This document shows positions 28,612-37,000 of a stretch of DNA of 64,000 nucleotides, piece by piece. The DNA comes from Rhizobacter terrae (GTDB lineage: Bacteria; Pseudomonadota; Gammaproteobacteria; Burkholderiales; Burkholderiaceae_C): NCBI RefSeq assembly GCF_003852895.1, contig NZ_QUSW01000005.1:62001-126000 (forward strand), given 5' to 3'. Under the pieces are notes generated by a model. It was given only the letters and a program-made list of their open reading frames with translations. It had not been told where the DNA came from and searched no databases. Both the position numbers and the translations under genes were made by a program. Position 1 is the first letter of the stretch, and every line of letters starts with the position of its first letter.

Positions 28612-28890
28612 TCAGGCCGCCTGGTCAGCGTCCTCGATCACCGGGCGGGGCGTCATCTGCTTGCACAGGTTCTCGCCGGTGATCGTCAGTTTCAATCCGC
28701 CGCCACGCCATTCGAGCCAGTTCAGTTCGACGTACTGTTCGATGACGCGTTCGTCGATGAGATCGGCCCGGCGCTGCTTGAGCAGCGCGACGGTGGCGGG
28801 AAGTTCCTCGCGCAGGCGCCCCAGCTGGAGCGCCGCGAACCGCTGCGATGGCGGCACGTAGACATCAAAGGGAGCAGAAGCTTTCGGCAT
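28612..28890 (-). CDS. Conserved-looking hypothetical protein upstream of the LanC-like gene
   Basis: A 92-residue protein, MPKASAPFDVYVPPSQRFAA at the N-terminus, with an alpha-rich middle (LREELPATVALLKQRRADLI) and a short beta/wing-like end (WLEWRGGGLKLTITGENLCK). It has only one Cys and few Ser/Thr, so it does not look like a lanthipeptide precursor. AAGGA upstream of ATG 28890 supports the start. Function not recognised. Its position 40 bp before the LanC-like gene suggests a shared transcript and perhaps a regulatory or binding role. Confidence 0.6.
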   Translation of the reverse strand: MPKASAPFDVYVPPSQRFAALQLGRLREELPATVALLKQRRADLIDERVIEQYVELNWLEWRGGGLKLTITGENLCKQMTPRPVIEDADQAA

Positions 28891-28941
28891 GGCGTCCTTC
28901 GAAGATGATCCACAACCATAGCACCTGTTTGTGTCGCCCAG

Positions 28942-28980
28942 GTGGCGCACTGGATGCACGGTCATGACGCAGTGCGCCAC
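28942..28980. promoter_or_regulatory. Inverted repeat upstream of the LanC-like pair
   Basis: GTGGCGCACTG (28942-28952) and CAGTGCGCCAC (28970-28980) are a perfect 11-bp inverted repeat with a 17-bp spacer. A second pair, TGACGCA (28965-28971) and TGCGTCA (28991-28997), overlaps it. They lie about 50-110 bp upstream of the 92-residue gene and also downstream of the lipoprotein gene, so an operator or a terminator are both possible. Confidence 0.45.
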
Positions 28981-29080
28981 TCGCGCGACATGCGTCACGG
29001 GTGGTGACAGGAGCAAGGTCTGTTCCTGGACTTTTGCCAGATCGTTGCTCCTTGATGGTGCTCGGCAGACCGCATTCGAG

Positions 29081-30811
29081 TCATGGGCCGAGGTCCACCA
29101 GGTTGTCGTTGATCAGCAGCCGAAGGCCGTCGCTGGACGCGACGACCTGTCCGGTGGCATTGGTGCTGCTCAGGGTGGCCAACAGGTTGGGGTAGGTGTG
29201 AGCCAGCGTGCCATCGGCGTTGTAGACCAGCAGATCCAGCAGCCGCAAAACGGCCAACCGGCCGTTGGGTGAGTACGCCATGAACCAACTGGCGAAGCCG
29301 GTGGTGCCGCCGGGGGCGCCGCCGACATCGGACAACGTCGTGCCGTTGTAGCGGAATTGGTACAAGGTCGGCCGACTGTATTCGGCAACGAGTACCGAGG
29401 CGCCGTCGGGGCTGGCCGCCACAGATTGCAATGAGGCGGATGCCAATATCGACGCTGCGGTGGTTTGCCCGAACACGCCGCCATTGGAGGTTGCTTTCAA
29501 TTCGATGCGTTGTACGGAGAGCCCACCGGTGCAGCAGGTGGGCGCCGTGTAGGCGACCGCGCCGTGCGTGCCCGAGAAGTGCGACATCATGAATGCATCG
29601 AAGCCGAACACACGTCCCAGCGACCGACCGTCGGTGGGGTCGATCACGGGGGTCACCGCGACGAGCCCTCCGGCAGGCGATGGGCGTGTCGCCTCGCTCA
29701 GGACAATGGCCGAGCGACCCGATGCGCGGGCATGCACGATCTGAGTGCCCGAGAAACTGCCGCCAGGAGGGGTGAGGTCTGGCAAAGTGGTGCTGGACGT
29801 GACGCTGAAGTTGTCCAGGTCCACCGTGACGAGCTTGGTGTTGCCGGCGTCCAATGCATACAGCCTGCTGCCGTCATCGCTGGTGGTGATCGAGCTGATT
29901 GATCCGCCTGCGATGTCAATGGTGCCTATGAGCTCTCCGGTGTAGAAGTGGTGTGCCACGATGGTCGAGCCCGAGGCGGCATAGCGCAGAGGGCGGATCG
30001 GGTCGGCCGCGGCGCGGGAGCCAACACCGCTCGGCGGCGACAGCACAATGGCCGAGGCGGCCGCCGAGGATTTGTACAGGCCGACCCGAACCGTCTCCGC
30101 ACCGCTGATGGCCGGATTGGACGACGTCAGCGTGACCGTGGCCAGATGCAGGCCCTCGTCCAGAGACGACGGATCGGCTGACAGCACCAGGGAACCCCCG
30201 CTGGAACCGCCTGACGTCGCGCTGAGCCAGGAGGCGCTGCTGCTCGATGTCCAGGTGGATGTGGCGCCGGTGTTGTCGGACACGCTCAAGGTGCGGGTCA
30301 GCACGTTGCCACTGGGCGTCGAGGAAAAGGCCACTGCGCGATCGGAGGCCACCAGTGCCGCGGGCGGTGTGGGCGCCTTGACGGTGTAGGTGACTGGCAC
30401 GACCTTCGGGCTGCCGCCCACCGGCCGATTGCAACTGGGGTCGTAGCAGGCACTCACCGTGACGGTGTCGTGGTAGACCCCAGGCGACACGGACAGGGGA
30501 TCGCGAGGCGAGATGATGACCTTTCCAGTCGTGCTGCTGGTCTGTTGAAAGTCGGCGACGCTGATGCCGCTGTTGGTGTAGACAATGGATAGATAGACGG
30601 GCTGCGTGGCGCCGGTGATGGACCCGCTGATCTCCGTGTTGGCGATCTCCGTGCCCTGCTCGACCTGCAAGGACACGCTGGCAACGTTGACGGTCAGTGT
30701 GCCGCTCCCGTTGTCACCGCCTCCACCACCGCCGCAGGCGGACAGGCCAAGTGCCACAAGGCACGCAAAAAGCCGGCGGCTGCCGAAGGCGGCCGAGCGA
30801 AACGTCATCAT
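29081..30811 (-). CDS. Lipoprotein with BACON-like repeats and a beta-propeller-like domain
   Basis: A 576-residue exported lipoprotein: the signal peptide ends in the lipobox LSAC followed by six glycines. Two all-beta repeats follow (about residues 40-150 and 155-250), the second with the SSSASWLSATSGGSSGGSLV pattern typical of BACON/Ig-like modules. The C-terminal half looks like a WD/YVTN-type propeller (ITTSDDGSRLYALDAGNTKL, VAASPDGASVLVAEYSRPTL). No catalytic motif is seen. It is probably a surface or periplasmic binding protein. The region upstream to 31012 (201 bp) holds the promoter of the divergent thioesterase gene and no other gene I can support. Confidence 0.72.
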   Translation of the reverse strand: MMTFRSAAFGSRRLFACLVALGLSACGGGGGGDNGSGTLTVNVASVSLQVEQGTEIANTEISGSITGATQPVYLSIVYTNSGISVADFQQTSSTTGKVIISPRDPLSVSPGVYHDTVTVSACYDPSCNRPVGGSPKVVPVTYTVKAPTPPAALVASDRAVAFSSTPSGNVLTRTLSVSDNTGATSTWTSSSSASWLSATSGGSSGGSLVLSADPSSLDEGLHLATVTLTSSNPAISGAETVRVGLYKSSAAASAIVLSPPSGVGSRAAADPIRPLRYAASGSTIVAHHFYTGELIGTIDIAGGSISSITTSDDGSRLYALDAGNTKLVTVDLDNFSVTSSTTLPDLTPPGGSFSGTQIVHARASGRSAIVLSEATRPSPAGGLVAVTPVIDPTDGRSLGRVFGFDAFMMSHFSGTHGAVAYTAPTCCTGGLSVQRIELKATSNGGVFGQTTAASILASASLQSVAASPDGASVLVAEYSRPTLYQFRYNGTTLSDVGGAPGGTTGFASWFMAYSPNGRLAVLRLLDLLVYNADGTLAHTYPNLLATLSSTNATGQVVASSDGLRLLINDNLVDLGP

Positions 30812-30975
30812 GGATGGAACCCCCCTTGCGAGCCTGGGATTGTTCCAGGCCGAGGCTCAGGCGTGAACACGGGATTGTTTGACTCCTCCCCGCAAACGCG
30901 TGACCGGCATCACACATTTGCGTCGCTGGTCCCGTCGAATTGGACGGCATGGTGGGCTCGTGCTTCTTGATATGA

Positions 30976-30997
30976 TTGACGTTTACGTAAACGTCAA
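30976..30997. promoter_or_regulatory. Perfect LiuR-type palindromic operator
   Basis: A 22-bp perfect palindrome with half-site TTGACGTTTAC, matching the LiuR operator core (TTACGTTTACGTAAA-like) known from proteobacterial branched-chain amino-acid regulons. A -10-like TATGAT (30971-30976) directly precedes it, so a bound regulator would cover the transcription start, in line with repression. It lies 16 bp upstream of the thioesterase start codon. Confidence 0.8.
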
Positions 30998-31012
30998 CTT
31001 GAGGGGCCGTCC

Positions 31013-31462
31013 GTGAATCCCGCCGATCCCGATTTCGAGCAGCGTGTTCGCCAGTCCTTCGAGCGCCAAGCCGCCATGCGCACCCTGGGTGCCGCCGTCG
31101 AGTCGGTGGAGCCCGGCCGGGTCGTGCTGCGCATGAGCCACCGCGAGGAGTTGACCCAGCAACATGGCTTCATCCATGCCGGCATGCTGTCGGCGGCGCT
31201 GGATTCGGCCTGCGGCTATGCCGCGTTTTCACTGATGCCGGCCGATGCGGCCGTGCTGACCATCGAGTTCAAGATCAACCTGCTGGCCCCGGCGCGCGGG
31301 CCGCGATTCCGCTTCGATGGCCGCGTGACCAAGCCGGGCCGCACCATCAGCGTGGTCGACGGCCGTGCGAGCCAGGTCACTGCCAGCGGCGAGGAACAGC
31401 TCATTGCCACCATGACCGCCACCGTCATGACGGTGACCGGCCGCGACGGCGTCCACCATTGA
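31013..31462 (+). CDS. PaaI-type hotdog thioesterase
   Basis: A 149-residue single-hotdog acyl-CoA thioesterase. The active-site helix QQHGFIHAGMLSAALDSACG contains the conserved HGG-like turn and the Asp expected in PaaI proteins. It would hydrolyse small acyl-CoAs and free CoA, a common safety valve next to acyl-CoA breakdown genes. The start is GTG at 31013, with GAGGGG eight bases upstream. First gene of the run under the LiuR-type palindrome; isovaleryl-CoA dehydrogenase follows after 26 bp. Confidence 0.88.
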   Translation: MNPADPDFEQRVRQSFERQAAMRTLGAAVESVEPGRVVLRMSHREELTQQHGFIHAGMLSAALDSACGYAAFSLMPADAAVLTIEFKINLLAPARGPRFRFDGRVTKPGRTISVVDGRASQVTASGEEQLIATMTATVMTVTGRDGVHH

Positions 31463-31488
31463 ATTGAATCCAACGGAGACTCAAGCCC

Positions 31489-32667
31489 ATGAACCTGCCC
31501 GGACTCGACTTCCAGCTCGGCGACGACATCAATTCCCTGCGCGACGCGGTGCGCGAGTTCGCCCAGGCCGAGATCGCACCACGCGCGGCCGAGATCGACC
31601 GCAGCGACCAGTTCCCGATGGACCTGTGGCGCAAGATGGGCGATCTCGGCGTGCTGGGCGTCACCGTCTCCGAGGAGTACGGCGGCGCGAACATGGGCTA
31701 CCTGGCGCACATGATCGCGATGGAAGAGATCAGCCGTGCCAGTGCCTCGGTGGGCCTGAGCTACGGCGCGCACAGCAACCTGTGCGTGAACCAGATCAAG
31801 CGCAACGGCAGCGAGGCACAGAAGAAGAAGTACCTGCCCAAGCTGATCAGCGGTGAGCACGTGGGCGCACTGGCCATGAGCGAGCCGGGCGCAGGCTCGG
31901 ACGTCATCAGCATGAAGCTCAAGGCCGAGGAGCGCGGCGGCGTGTACGTGCTCAACGGCAGCAAGATGTGGATCACCAACGGCCCCGACGCCGACACGCT
32001 GGTGGTCTATGCCAAGACCGAGCCGGAGCTGGGTGCGCGCGGCGTCACCGCCTTCCTCATCGAGAAGGGCATGAAGGGCTTTTCCGTTGCGCAGAAGCTG
32101 GACAAGGTGGGCATGCGTGGCAGCCACACCGGCGAGCTGGTGTTCCAGAACGTGGAGGTGCCGGCCGAGAACGTGCTGGGCACGCTCAACGGTGGCGCCA
32201 AGGTGCTGATGAGCGGACTGGACTACGAGCGCGCGGTGCTGGCCGCCGGCCCCATCGGCATCATGCAGGCGGTGATGGACAACGTGGTGCCCTACATCCA
32301 CGACCGCAAGCAGTTCGGCCAGAGCATCGGCGAGTTCCAGCTCATCCAGGGCAAGGTGGCCGACATGTACACCGTGCTGCAGGCGGCGCGGGCCTTCTGC
32401 TACACCGTGGGCAAGAACCTGGACCAGCTCGGCACCGAGCATGTGCGGCAGGTGCGCAAGGACTGTGCCTCGGTCATCCTCTGGTGCGCGGAGAAGGCGA
32501 CTTGGATGGCGGGCGAAGGCATCCAGGTGTTCGGCGGGAATGGGTACATCAACGAGTACCCGCTGGGCCGTCTCTGGCGTGATGCAAAGCTGTACGAGAT
32601 TGGGGCAGGCACGAGCGAGATCCGGCGCATGCTCATCGGCCGGGAGTTGTTCGCCGAGACGATGTGA
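31489..32667 (+). CDS. ivd: Isovaleryl-CoA dehydrogenase
   Basis: A 392-residue FAD acyl-CoA dehydrogenase that oxidises isovaleryl-CoA to 3-methylcrotonyl-CoA in leucine breakdown. The catalytic Glu is in the position particular to isovaleryl-CoA dehydrogenases, in [18 protein letters not shown]; in most other acyl-CoA dehydrogenases it sits near the C-terminus, where this protein has [20 protein letters not shown] with Gly at that place. [13 protein letters not shown] is the FAD/substrate motif. Also known as liuA. It follows the thioesterase by 26 bp; an inverted repeat and then aceK follow. Regulated through the upstream LiuR-type site (inference). Confidence 0.95.
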   Translation: MNLPGLDFQLGDDINSLRDAVREFAQAEIAPRAAEIDRSDQFPMDLWRKMGDLGVLGVTVSEEYGGANMGYLAHMIAMEEISRASASVGLSYGAHSNLCVNQIKRNGSEAQKKKYLPKLISGEHVGALAMSEPGAGSDVISMKLKAEERGGVYVLNGSKMWITNGPDADTLVVYAKTEPELGARGVTAFLIEKGMKGFSVAQKLDKVGMRGSHTGELVFQNVEVPAENVLGTLNGGAKVLMSGLDYERAVLAAGPIGIMQAVMDNVVPYIHDRKQFGQSIGEFQLIQGKVADMYTVLQAARAFCYTVGKNLDQLGTEHVRQVRKDCASVILWCAEKATWMAGEGIQVFGGNGYINEYPLGRLWRDAKLYEIGAGTSEIRRMLIGRELFAETM

Positions 32668-32682
32668 TCCGGCACTGAGACA

Positions 32683-32753
32683 CCCGTTCGGGCTGAGCCT
32701 GTCGAAGCCCTTGTCGCGCAGGCCCAGGCTTCGACAAGCTCAGCCCGAACGGG
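32683..32753. repeat. REP-like intergenic palindrome
   Basis: Two 27-base arms (32683-32709 and 32727-32753), complementary at 26 of 27 positions, flank a 17-base loop. Each arm contains the CGTTCGGGCTGAGC.TGTCGAAGC type of sequence that recurs between genes in many Burkholderiales and other proteobacteria. It can fold into a very stable stem and may act as a terminator or attenuator between ivd and aceK. Confidence 0.75.
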
Positions 32754-32800
32754 GAGTGTTGCGTACACTTCCCCTTCGCCGCACTGCACCATTCGCCGCC

Positions 32801-34645
32801 ATGAAACGCCCCACGATGTTCCCCCGTGCCCTGAGCGACAGCCGGGCCTTCGACATCGCGCAGGCCATGCTCGACGGCTTCAACCGGCACTACCAGCTCT
32901 TCACCGAAGCCAACGCCGCCGCCAAGGCGCGCTTCGAGGCCGGCGACTGGCACGGGCAGCAGCGGGCGCAGCGCGAGCGCATCGAGTTCTACGACATGCG
33001 GGTGGATGAAGGCGCCGAGCGCCTGCAGCGCGAGTTCAACGCGGGCGAGTTGTCCATGGACACCTGGCAGCAGGTCAAGCTGCACTACATCGGCCTGCTG
33101 GTGAACCACCACCAGCCCGAACTCGCCGAGACCTTCTTCAACTCGGTGACGACGAAGATCCTGCACCGCAGCTACTTCAACAACGACTTCATCTTCGTGC
33201 GGCCGGCGGTCTCCACCGAGTACATCGAGAACGACGAGCCCGCCTCGCTGCCCACCTACCGCGCCTACTACCCGGTGCGCGACTCGCTGCGCGACACCTG
33301 GGTGCGCATCGTCAACAACTTCCAGCTGCAACGGCCCTTCGAGGACCTGGACCGCGACGTCGACCATCTTCTGTCGGCCGTGCTCACGCAGCTGGGCGAT
33401 TTCAAGGCGCGCGCCAACTTCCAGGTGCAGGTGCTGTCCAGCCTGTTCTACCGCAACAAGGGCGCGTACATCGTCGGCAAGGTGATCAACGGCTTCTACG
33501 AGCTGCCGTTCGCCGTGCCCATCCTGCACACGCCACAGGGCCTGCTCACCATCGACGCCGTGCTCTTCGGCGAAGACGAGCTGCAGATGCTGTTCAGCTT
33601 CGCGCGGGCCTACTTCATGGTCAACATGGAGGTGCCCTCGGCCTACGTGCAGTTCCTGCGCTCGATGATGCCGCGCAAGCCGCGCTCGGAGATCTACAGC
33701 GCCATCGGCCTGCACAAGCAGGGCAAGAACCTCTTCTACCGCGACTTCCTCTACCACCTGCGCCACAGCAGCGACCGCTTCCGCATCGCGCCCGGCATCA
33801 AGGGCATGGTGATGCTGGTGTTCGACCTGCCGTCCTTCCCGTTCGTGTTCAAGGTCATCAAGGACTTCTACCCGCCGCAGAAGGACACCACGCGCGAGCA
33901 GATCAAGAGCAAGTACCTGCTCGTGAAGCAGCACGACCGCGTGGGCCGCATGGCCGACACGCTGGAGTATTCGAACGTGGCCTTTCCTCGCGCCCGCTTC
34001 GAGGAAGAGCTGATCGAAGAGCTCAAGCACTTCTGCCCCAGCCTCATCGAGGAAGACGGCGACAGCTTCGTGCTGAGGCACCTGTACATCGAGCGGCGCA
34101 TGGTGCCACTGAACATCTACCTGCAAGACGCCACGCGCGAGCAGATCGAGCGGGCGGTGGTCGAGTACGGCAACGCGATCAAGGACCTCGTGGCCGCCAA
34201 CATCTTCCCCGGCGACATGCTGTGGAAGAACTTCGGAGTGACACGCAACGGCAAGATCGTGTTCTACGACTACGACGAGATCGAATACCTCACCGAGTGC
34301 AACTTCCGCCGCGTGCCCGAGGCCCGCAACGAGGAAGAAGAAATGTCCGGCGAGGTCTGGTACCGCGTGGGACCGAAGGACGTCTTCCCCGAGACCTTCG
34401 GCCCCTTCCTGCTGGGCAACCCCAGCGTGCGCGAAGTGTTCATGAAGCACCACGGCGACCTGCTGGACGCCGGCTTCTGGCAGGGCCACAAGGAGCGCAT
34501 CCTGGCCGGCCACGTGCATGACGTGTTTCCCTATGAGGCGTCCAAGCGCTTCAAGAACCAGCGGCGGCTGCGCGAGGCGCAGGCTGCCGCAGCTTCGCTT
34601 GTCCAAGAACGCCAGGCGCCGCAAGAAGCGCCGTCCAACAACTGA
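32801..34645 (+). CDS. aceK: Isocitrate dehydrogenase kinase/phosphatase
   Basis: A 614-residue AceK (E. coli protein 578). It phosphorylates and dephosphorylates isocitrate dehydrogenase, so directing carbon between the TCA cycle and the glyoxylate shunt. The kinase ATP site is seen in [20 protein letters not shown], and [20 protein letters not shown] is the catalytic/metal segment. ATG 32801 gives the standard family N-terminus; ATG 32816 is an alternative. No aceA or aceB is nearby. In betaproteobacteria aceK can lie with acyl-CoA catabolic genes under LiuR, which makes sense because leucine breakdown yields acetyl-CoA. The REP-like stem separates it from ivd. Confidence 0.96.
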   Translation: MKRPTMFPRALSDSRAFDIAQAMLDGFNRHYQLFTEANAAAKARFEAGDWHGQQRAQRERIEFYDMRVDEGAERLQREFNAGELSMDTWQQVKLHYIGLLVNHHQPELAETFFNSVTTKILHRSYFNNDFIFVRPAVSTEYIENDEPASLPTYRAYYPVRDSLRDTWVRIVNNFQLQRPFEDLDRDVDHLLSAVLTQLGDFKARANFQVQVLSSLFYRNKGAYIVGKVINGFYELPFAVPILHTPQGLLTIDAVLFGEDELQMLFSFARAYFMVNMEVPSAYVQFLRSMMPRKPRSEIYSAIGLHKQGKNLFYRDFLYHLRHSSDRFRIAPGIKGMVMLVFDLPSFPFVFKVIKDFYPPQKDTTREQIKSKYLLVKQHDRVGRMADTLEYSNVAFPRARFEEELIEELKHFCPSLIEEDGDSFVLRHLYIERRMVPLNIYLQDATREQIERAVVEYGNAIKDLVAANIFPGDMLWKNFGVTRNGKIVFYDYDEIEYLTECNFRRVPEARNEEEEMSGEVWYRVGPKDVFPETFGPFLLGNPSVREVFMKHHGDLLDAGFWQGHKERILAGHVHDVFPYEASKRFKNQRRLREAQAAAASLVQERQAPQEAPSNN

Positions 34646-34677
34646 CACACACCGCCCTCACACTGAAGGAGTTCACC

Positions 34678-35877
34678 ATGTCGCAATCCGATCCCATCGT
34701 CATCGTCTCCGCCGCCCGCACGCCCATCGGCGGGCTGCTGGGTGATTTCTCGTCGCTTTCCGCGCACCAGCTGGGCGCCGTGGCGGTGAAGGCCGCCGTC
34801 GAGCGCGCCGGCATCACCGGCGACGCGGTGAACGAAGTGCTGCTGGGCAACTGCCTGATGGCCGGCCAGGGCCAGGCGCCTGCCCGCCAGGCCGCGTTGG
34901 CCGCGGGCCTGCCGCAATCGGCCGGCGCCGTCACCATGAGCAAGATGTGCGGCTCGGGCATGCGCGCCATGATGTTCGGGCACGACATGCTGCGCGCCGA
35001 GAGCGCCGACATCGTCGTCGCCGGCGGCATGGAGAGCATGACCAACGCGCCGCACCTCACCTTCGCGCGCAAGGGCATCAAGTACGGCATGACCGCGCTG
35101 TACGACCACATGGCGCTGGACGGCCTGGAGGACGCCTACGAGAAGCTGCCCAACGGCGGCGGCAAGGCCATGGGCGTGTTCGCCGAAGAGTGCGTGTCCA
35201 AGTACAGCTTCACCCGCGAAGCCATGGACCAGTTCGCCATCGCCTCGACCGAGCGCTCCAAGAAGGCCAACGAAGACGGCAGCTTCGACTGGGAAATGGC
35301 ACCCGTCACGCTGGCCGGCAAGGGCGGTGACACCGTCGTCAAGTTCGACGAGCAGCCCTTCAAGGCCAAGCTCGACAAGATCCCCGGCCTCAAGCCCGCG
35401 TTCAAGAAGGACGGCGCCATCACCGCCGCCACCTCGTCCAGCATCTCCGATGGCGCGGCGGCCCTGGTGCTGATGCGCGAATCCACCGCGAAGAAGCTGG
35501 GCGTGAAGCCGGTGGCGCGCATCCTCGCGCACGCCGTGCATGCGCAGGCCCCGAACTGGTTCACCACCGCGCCGGTGGGCGCCATCGACAAGGTGCTCAA
35601 GAAGACCGGCTGGAACGCCAAGGACGTGGACCTGTGGGAAGTCAATGAAGCCTTCGCCGCGGTCACCATGGCCGCCATGGCCGAGTTCAAGCTGCCGCAC
35701 GAGATCGTGAACGTGCACGGTGGCGCCTGCGCCCTGGGCCACCCCATCGGCGCCAGCGGCGCGCGCATCGTCGTCACGCTGCTGGGCGCGCTGAAGAAGC
35801 GCGGCCTGAAGAAGGGCGTGGCGGCGCTGTGCATCGGCGGTGGTGAAGCGACAGCCCTGTCGTTGGAGCTGGTCTGA
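34678..35877 (+). CDS. Acetyl-CoA C-acetyltransferase (thiolase)
   Basis: A 399-residue thiolase. The nucleophilic Cys is in VTMSKMCGSGMRAMM (about residue 91), the active-site His in NVHGGACALGHPIGASGARI, and the second catalytic Cys in LCIGGGEATALSLE. It makes or cleaves acetoacetyl-CoA or longer 3-ketoacyl-CoA; the short loop structure favours the acetoacetyl type (AtoB/PhaA), but exact chain length is uncertain. AAGGAG precedes ATG 34678. It starts 32 bp after aceK and is followed two bases later by the MaoC gene. Confidence 0.93.
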   Translation: MSQSDPIVIVSAARTPIGGLLGDFSSLSAHQLGAVAVKAAVERAGITGDAVNEVLLGNCLMAGQGQAPARQAALAAGLPQSAGAVTMSKMCGSGMRAMMFGHDMLRAESADIVVAGGMESMTNAPHLTFARKGIKYGMTALYDHMALDGLEDAYEKLPNGGGKAMGVFAEECVSKYSFTREAMDQFAIASTERSKKANEDGSFDWEMAPVTLAGKGGDTVVKFDEQPFKAKLDKIPGLKPAFKKDGAITAATSSSISDGAAALVLMRESTAKKLGVKPVARILAHAVHAQAPNWFTTAPVGAIDKVLKKTGWNAKDVDLWEVNEAFAAVTMAAMAEFKLPHEIVNVHGGACALGHPIGASGARIVVTLLGALKKRGLKKGVAALCIGGGEATALSLELV

Positions 35878-35879
35878 AC

Positions 35880-36338
35880 TTGGATGCGCGAGCGACCGAC
35901 CGGGTGATCGCACCCGGCGAGACGATTGAAAAGACGTTGCGCTTCACGCGCGAGGACATCCTCGCCTTCGCGCGCCTGAGCCACGACACCAACCCGCTGC
36001 ACGTCGACACGCGCGCCGCGCAGCGGGCGCGTTTCGGCGAGATCATCGCCAGCGGCCAGCAGTCGGCCGGCATCCTCATGGGCATGCTGGCCACTCACTA
36101 CTCGCGTGACACCGATGGCGTGAAGCGCGAGATGCTGTGCCTGAACATGAACTTCGCCTTCAAGGGACCGGTGTTCGCCGACCAGGAGGTGACGCTGCGC
36201 TGGAAGGTGGCGAGCTCGCAGTGGAACAGCAAGCTGCAAGGCGTGCTGGCCCATCTGGACGGCAGCGTGTCGGTGGTGGAAGACAAGCCGCTGGTCGTGG
36301 GGCGCGGCACCATCCTCGTGAAGGAAATCGTGGAATGA
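35880..36338 (+). CDS. MaoC-family (R)-hydratase
   Basis: A 152-residue hotdog-fold MaoC/PhaJ-type enoyl-CoA hydratase. The motif ARLSHDTNPLHVDTRAAQRA keeps the catalytic Asp and His of the hydratase-2 motif, but has His where most have Gly before the Asp. It probably hydrates a short-chain enoyl-CoA. The start is a TTG two bases after the thiolase stop; an in-frame GTG at 35904 is an alternative. No better-placed ATG exists. It overlaps the SDR gene by 4 bp (ATGA). Confidence 0.82.
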   Translation: MDARATDRVIAPGETIEKTLRFTREDILAFARLSHDTNPLHVDTRAAQRARFGEIIASGQQSAGILMGMLATHYSRDTDGVKREMLCLNMNFAFKGPVFADQEVTLRWKVASSQWNSKLQGVLAHLDGSVSVVEDKPLVVGRGTILVKEIVE

Positions 36339-37000
36339 ATGTTCTGGTCATCGGCGCATCGCGCGGCATCGGCCTGGAGTTCGTGCGGCAATACCGCGCG
36401 GCGGGTGATTCGGTCACGGCCACGGCGCGCAGCGACGACGCCCTGGCTGCATTGAAGGCCCTGGGCGCGACAGCCATCGCGCTGGACGTGGCGAAGACGG
36501 AAAGCGCCTCGCGCCTGGGCTGGCAGATCGAAGGTGCGGCCTTCGACGTGGTGGTCGTGAACGCCGGCGTGTCCGGCCCGCGCACCAGCGGCCTGCAACC
36601 ACCCACCGAGGCGGATTTCAACGAGGTCATGCACACCAACGTGCTGGGCCCGATGCGCGTCATTGCACAGATGGTGGATGCGCTCGCGCCGGGCGCGAAG
36701 CTGGCGGTGCTGTCCTCGCGCATGGGGTCCATGGGTGCGCGCACCTCGAATGCGAGCTGGCTGTACCGCGCCTCGAAGGCAGCGGTCAACTCGGTGCTCA
36801 AGGACGCGTCGCTCGCCTTGAACGGCAAGGCCACCTGCATCAGCTTCCACCCCGGCTGGGTGAAGACCGACATGGGCGGCAGCGGTGCGGACATCGAGGT
36901 CGGCGAAAGCGTGACGGGCATGCGCCGCGTCATCGCCGGCCTGAAGCCGGCCGACACCGGTCGCTTCTTCAACTACGACGGATCGGACATTCCCTGGTGA
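36335..37000 (+). CDS. Short-chain dehydrogenase/reductase
   Basis: A 221-residue classical-type SDR. The NAD(P)-binding motif VLVIGASRGIG is at the N-terminus, NAG in VVVVNAGVSGP, the catalytic Ser in VLSSRMGSMG, and YRASKAAV carries the catalytic Tyr-X3-Lys. HPGWVKTDMGG is the usual post-active-site loop. It resembles CsgA-like/sniffer SDRs more than FabG. Substrate unknown; it could act on a hydroxyacyl intermediate in the run. It is coupled to the MaoC gene by ATGA and to the next gene by TGATG. Confidence 0.9.
   Translation: MNVLVIGASRGIGLEFVRQYRAAGDSVTATARSDDALAALKALGATAIALDVAKTESASRLGWQIEGAAFDVVVVNAGVSGPRTSGLQPPTEADFNEVMHTNVLGPMRVIAQMVDALAPGAKLAVLSSRMGSMGARTSNASWLYRASKAAVNSVLKDASLALNGKATCISFHPGWVKTDMGGSGADIEVGESVTGMRRVIAGLKPADTGRFFNYDGSDIPW

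Noticed and set aside
28612-28890. Lanthipeptide precursor for the LanC-like protein
   Set aside because: Only one Cys, few Ser/Thr, no Gly-Gly or similar leader cleavage site, and no LanB/LanM dehydratase in the window.
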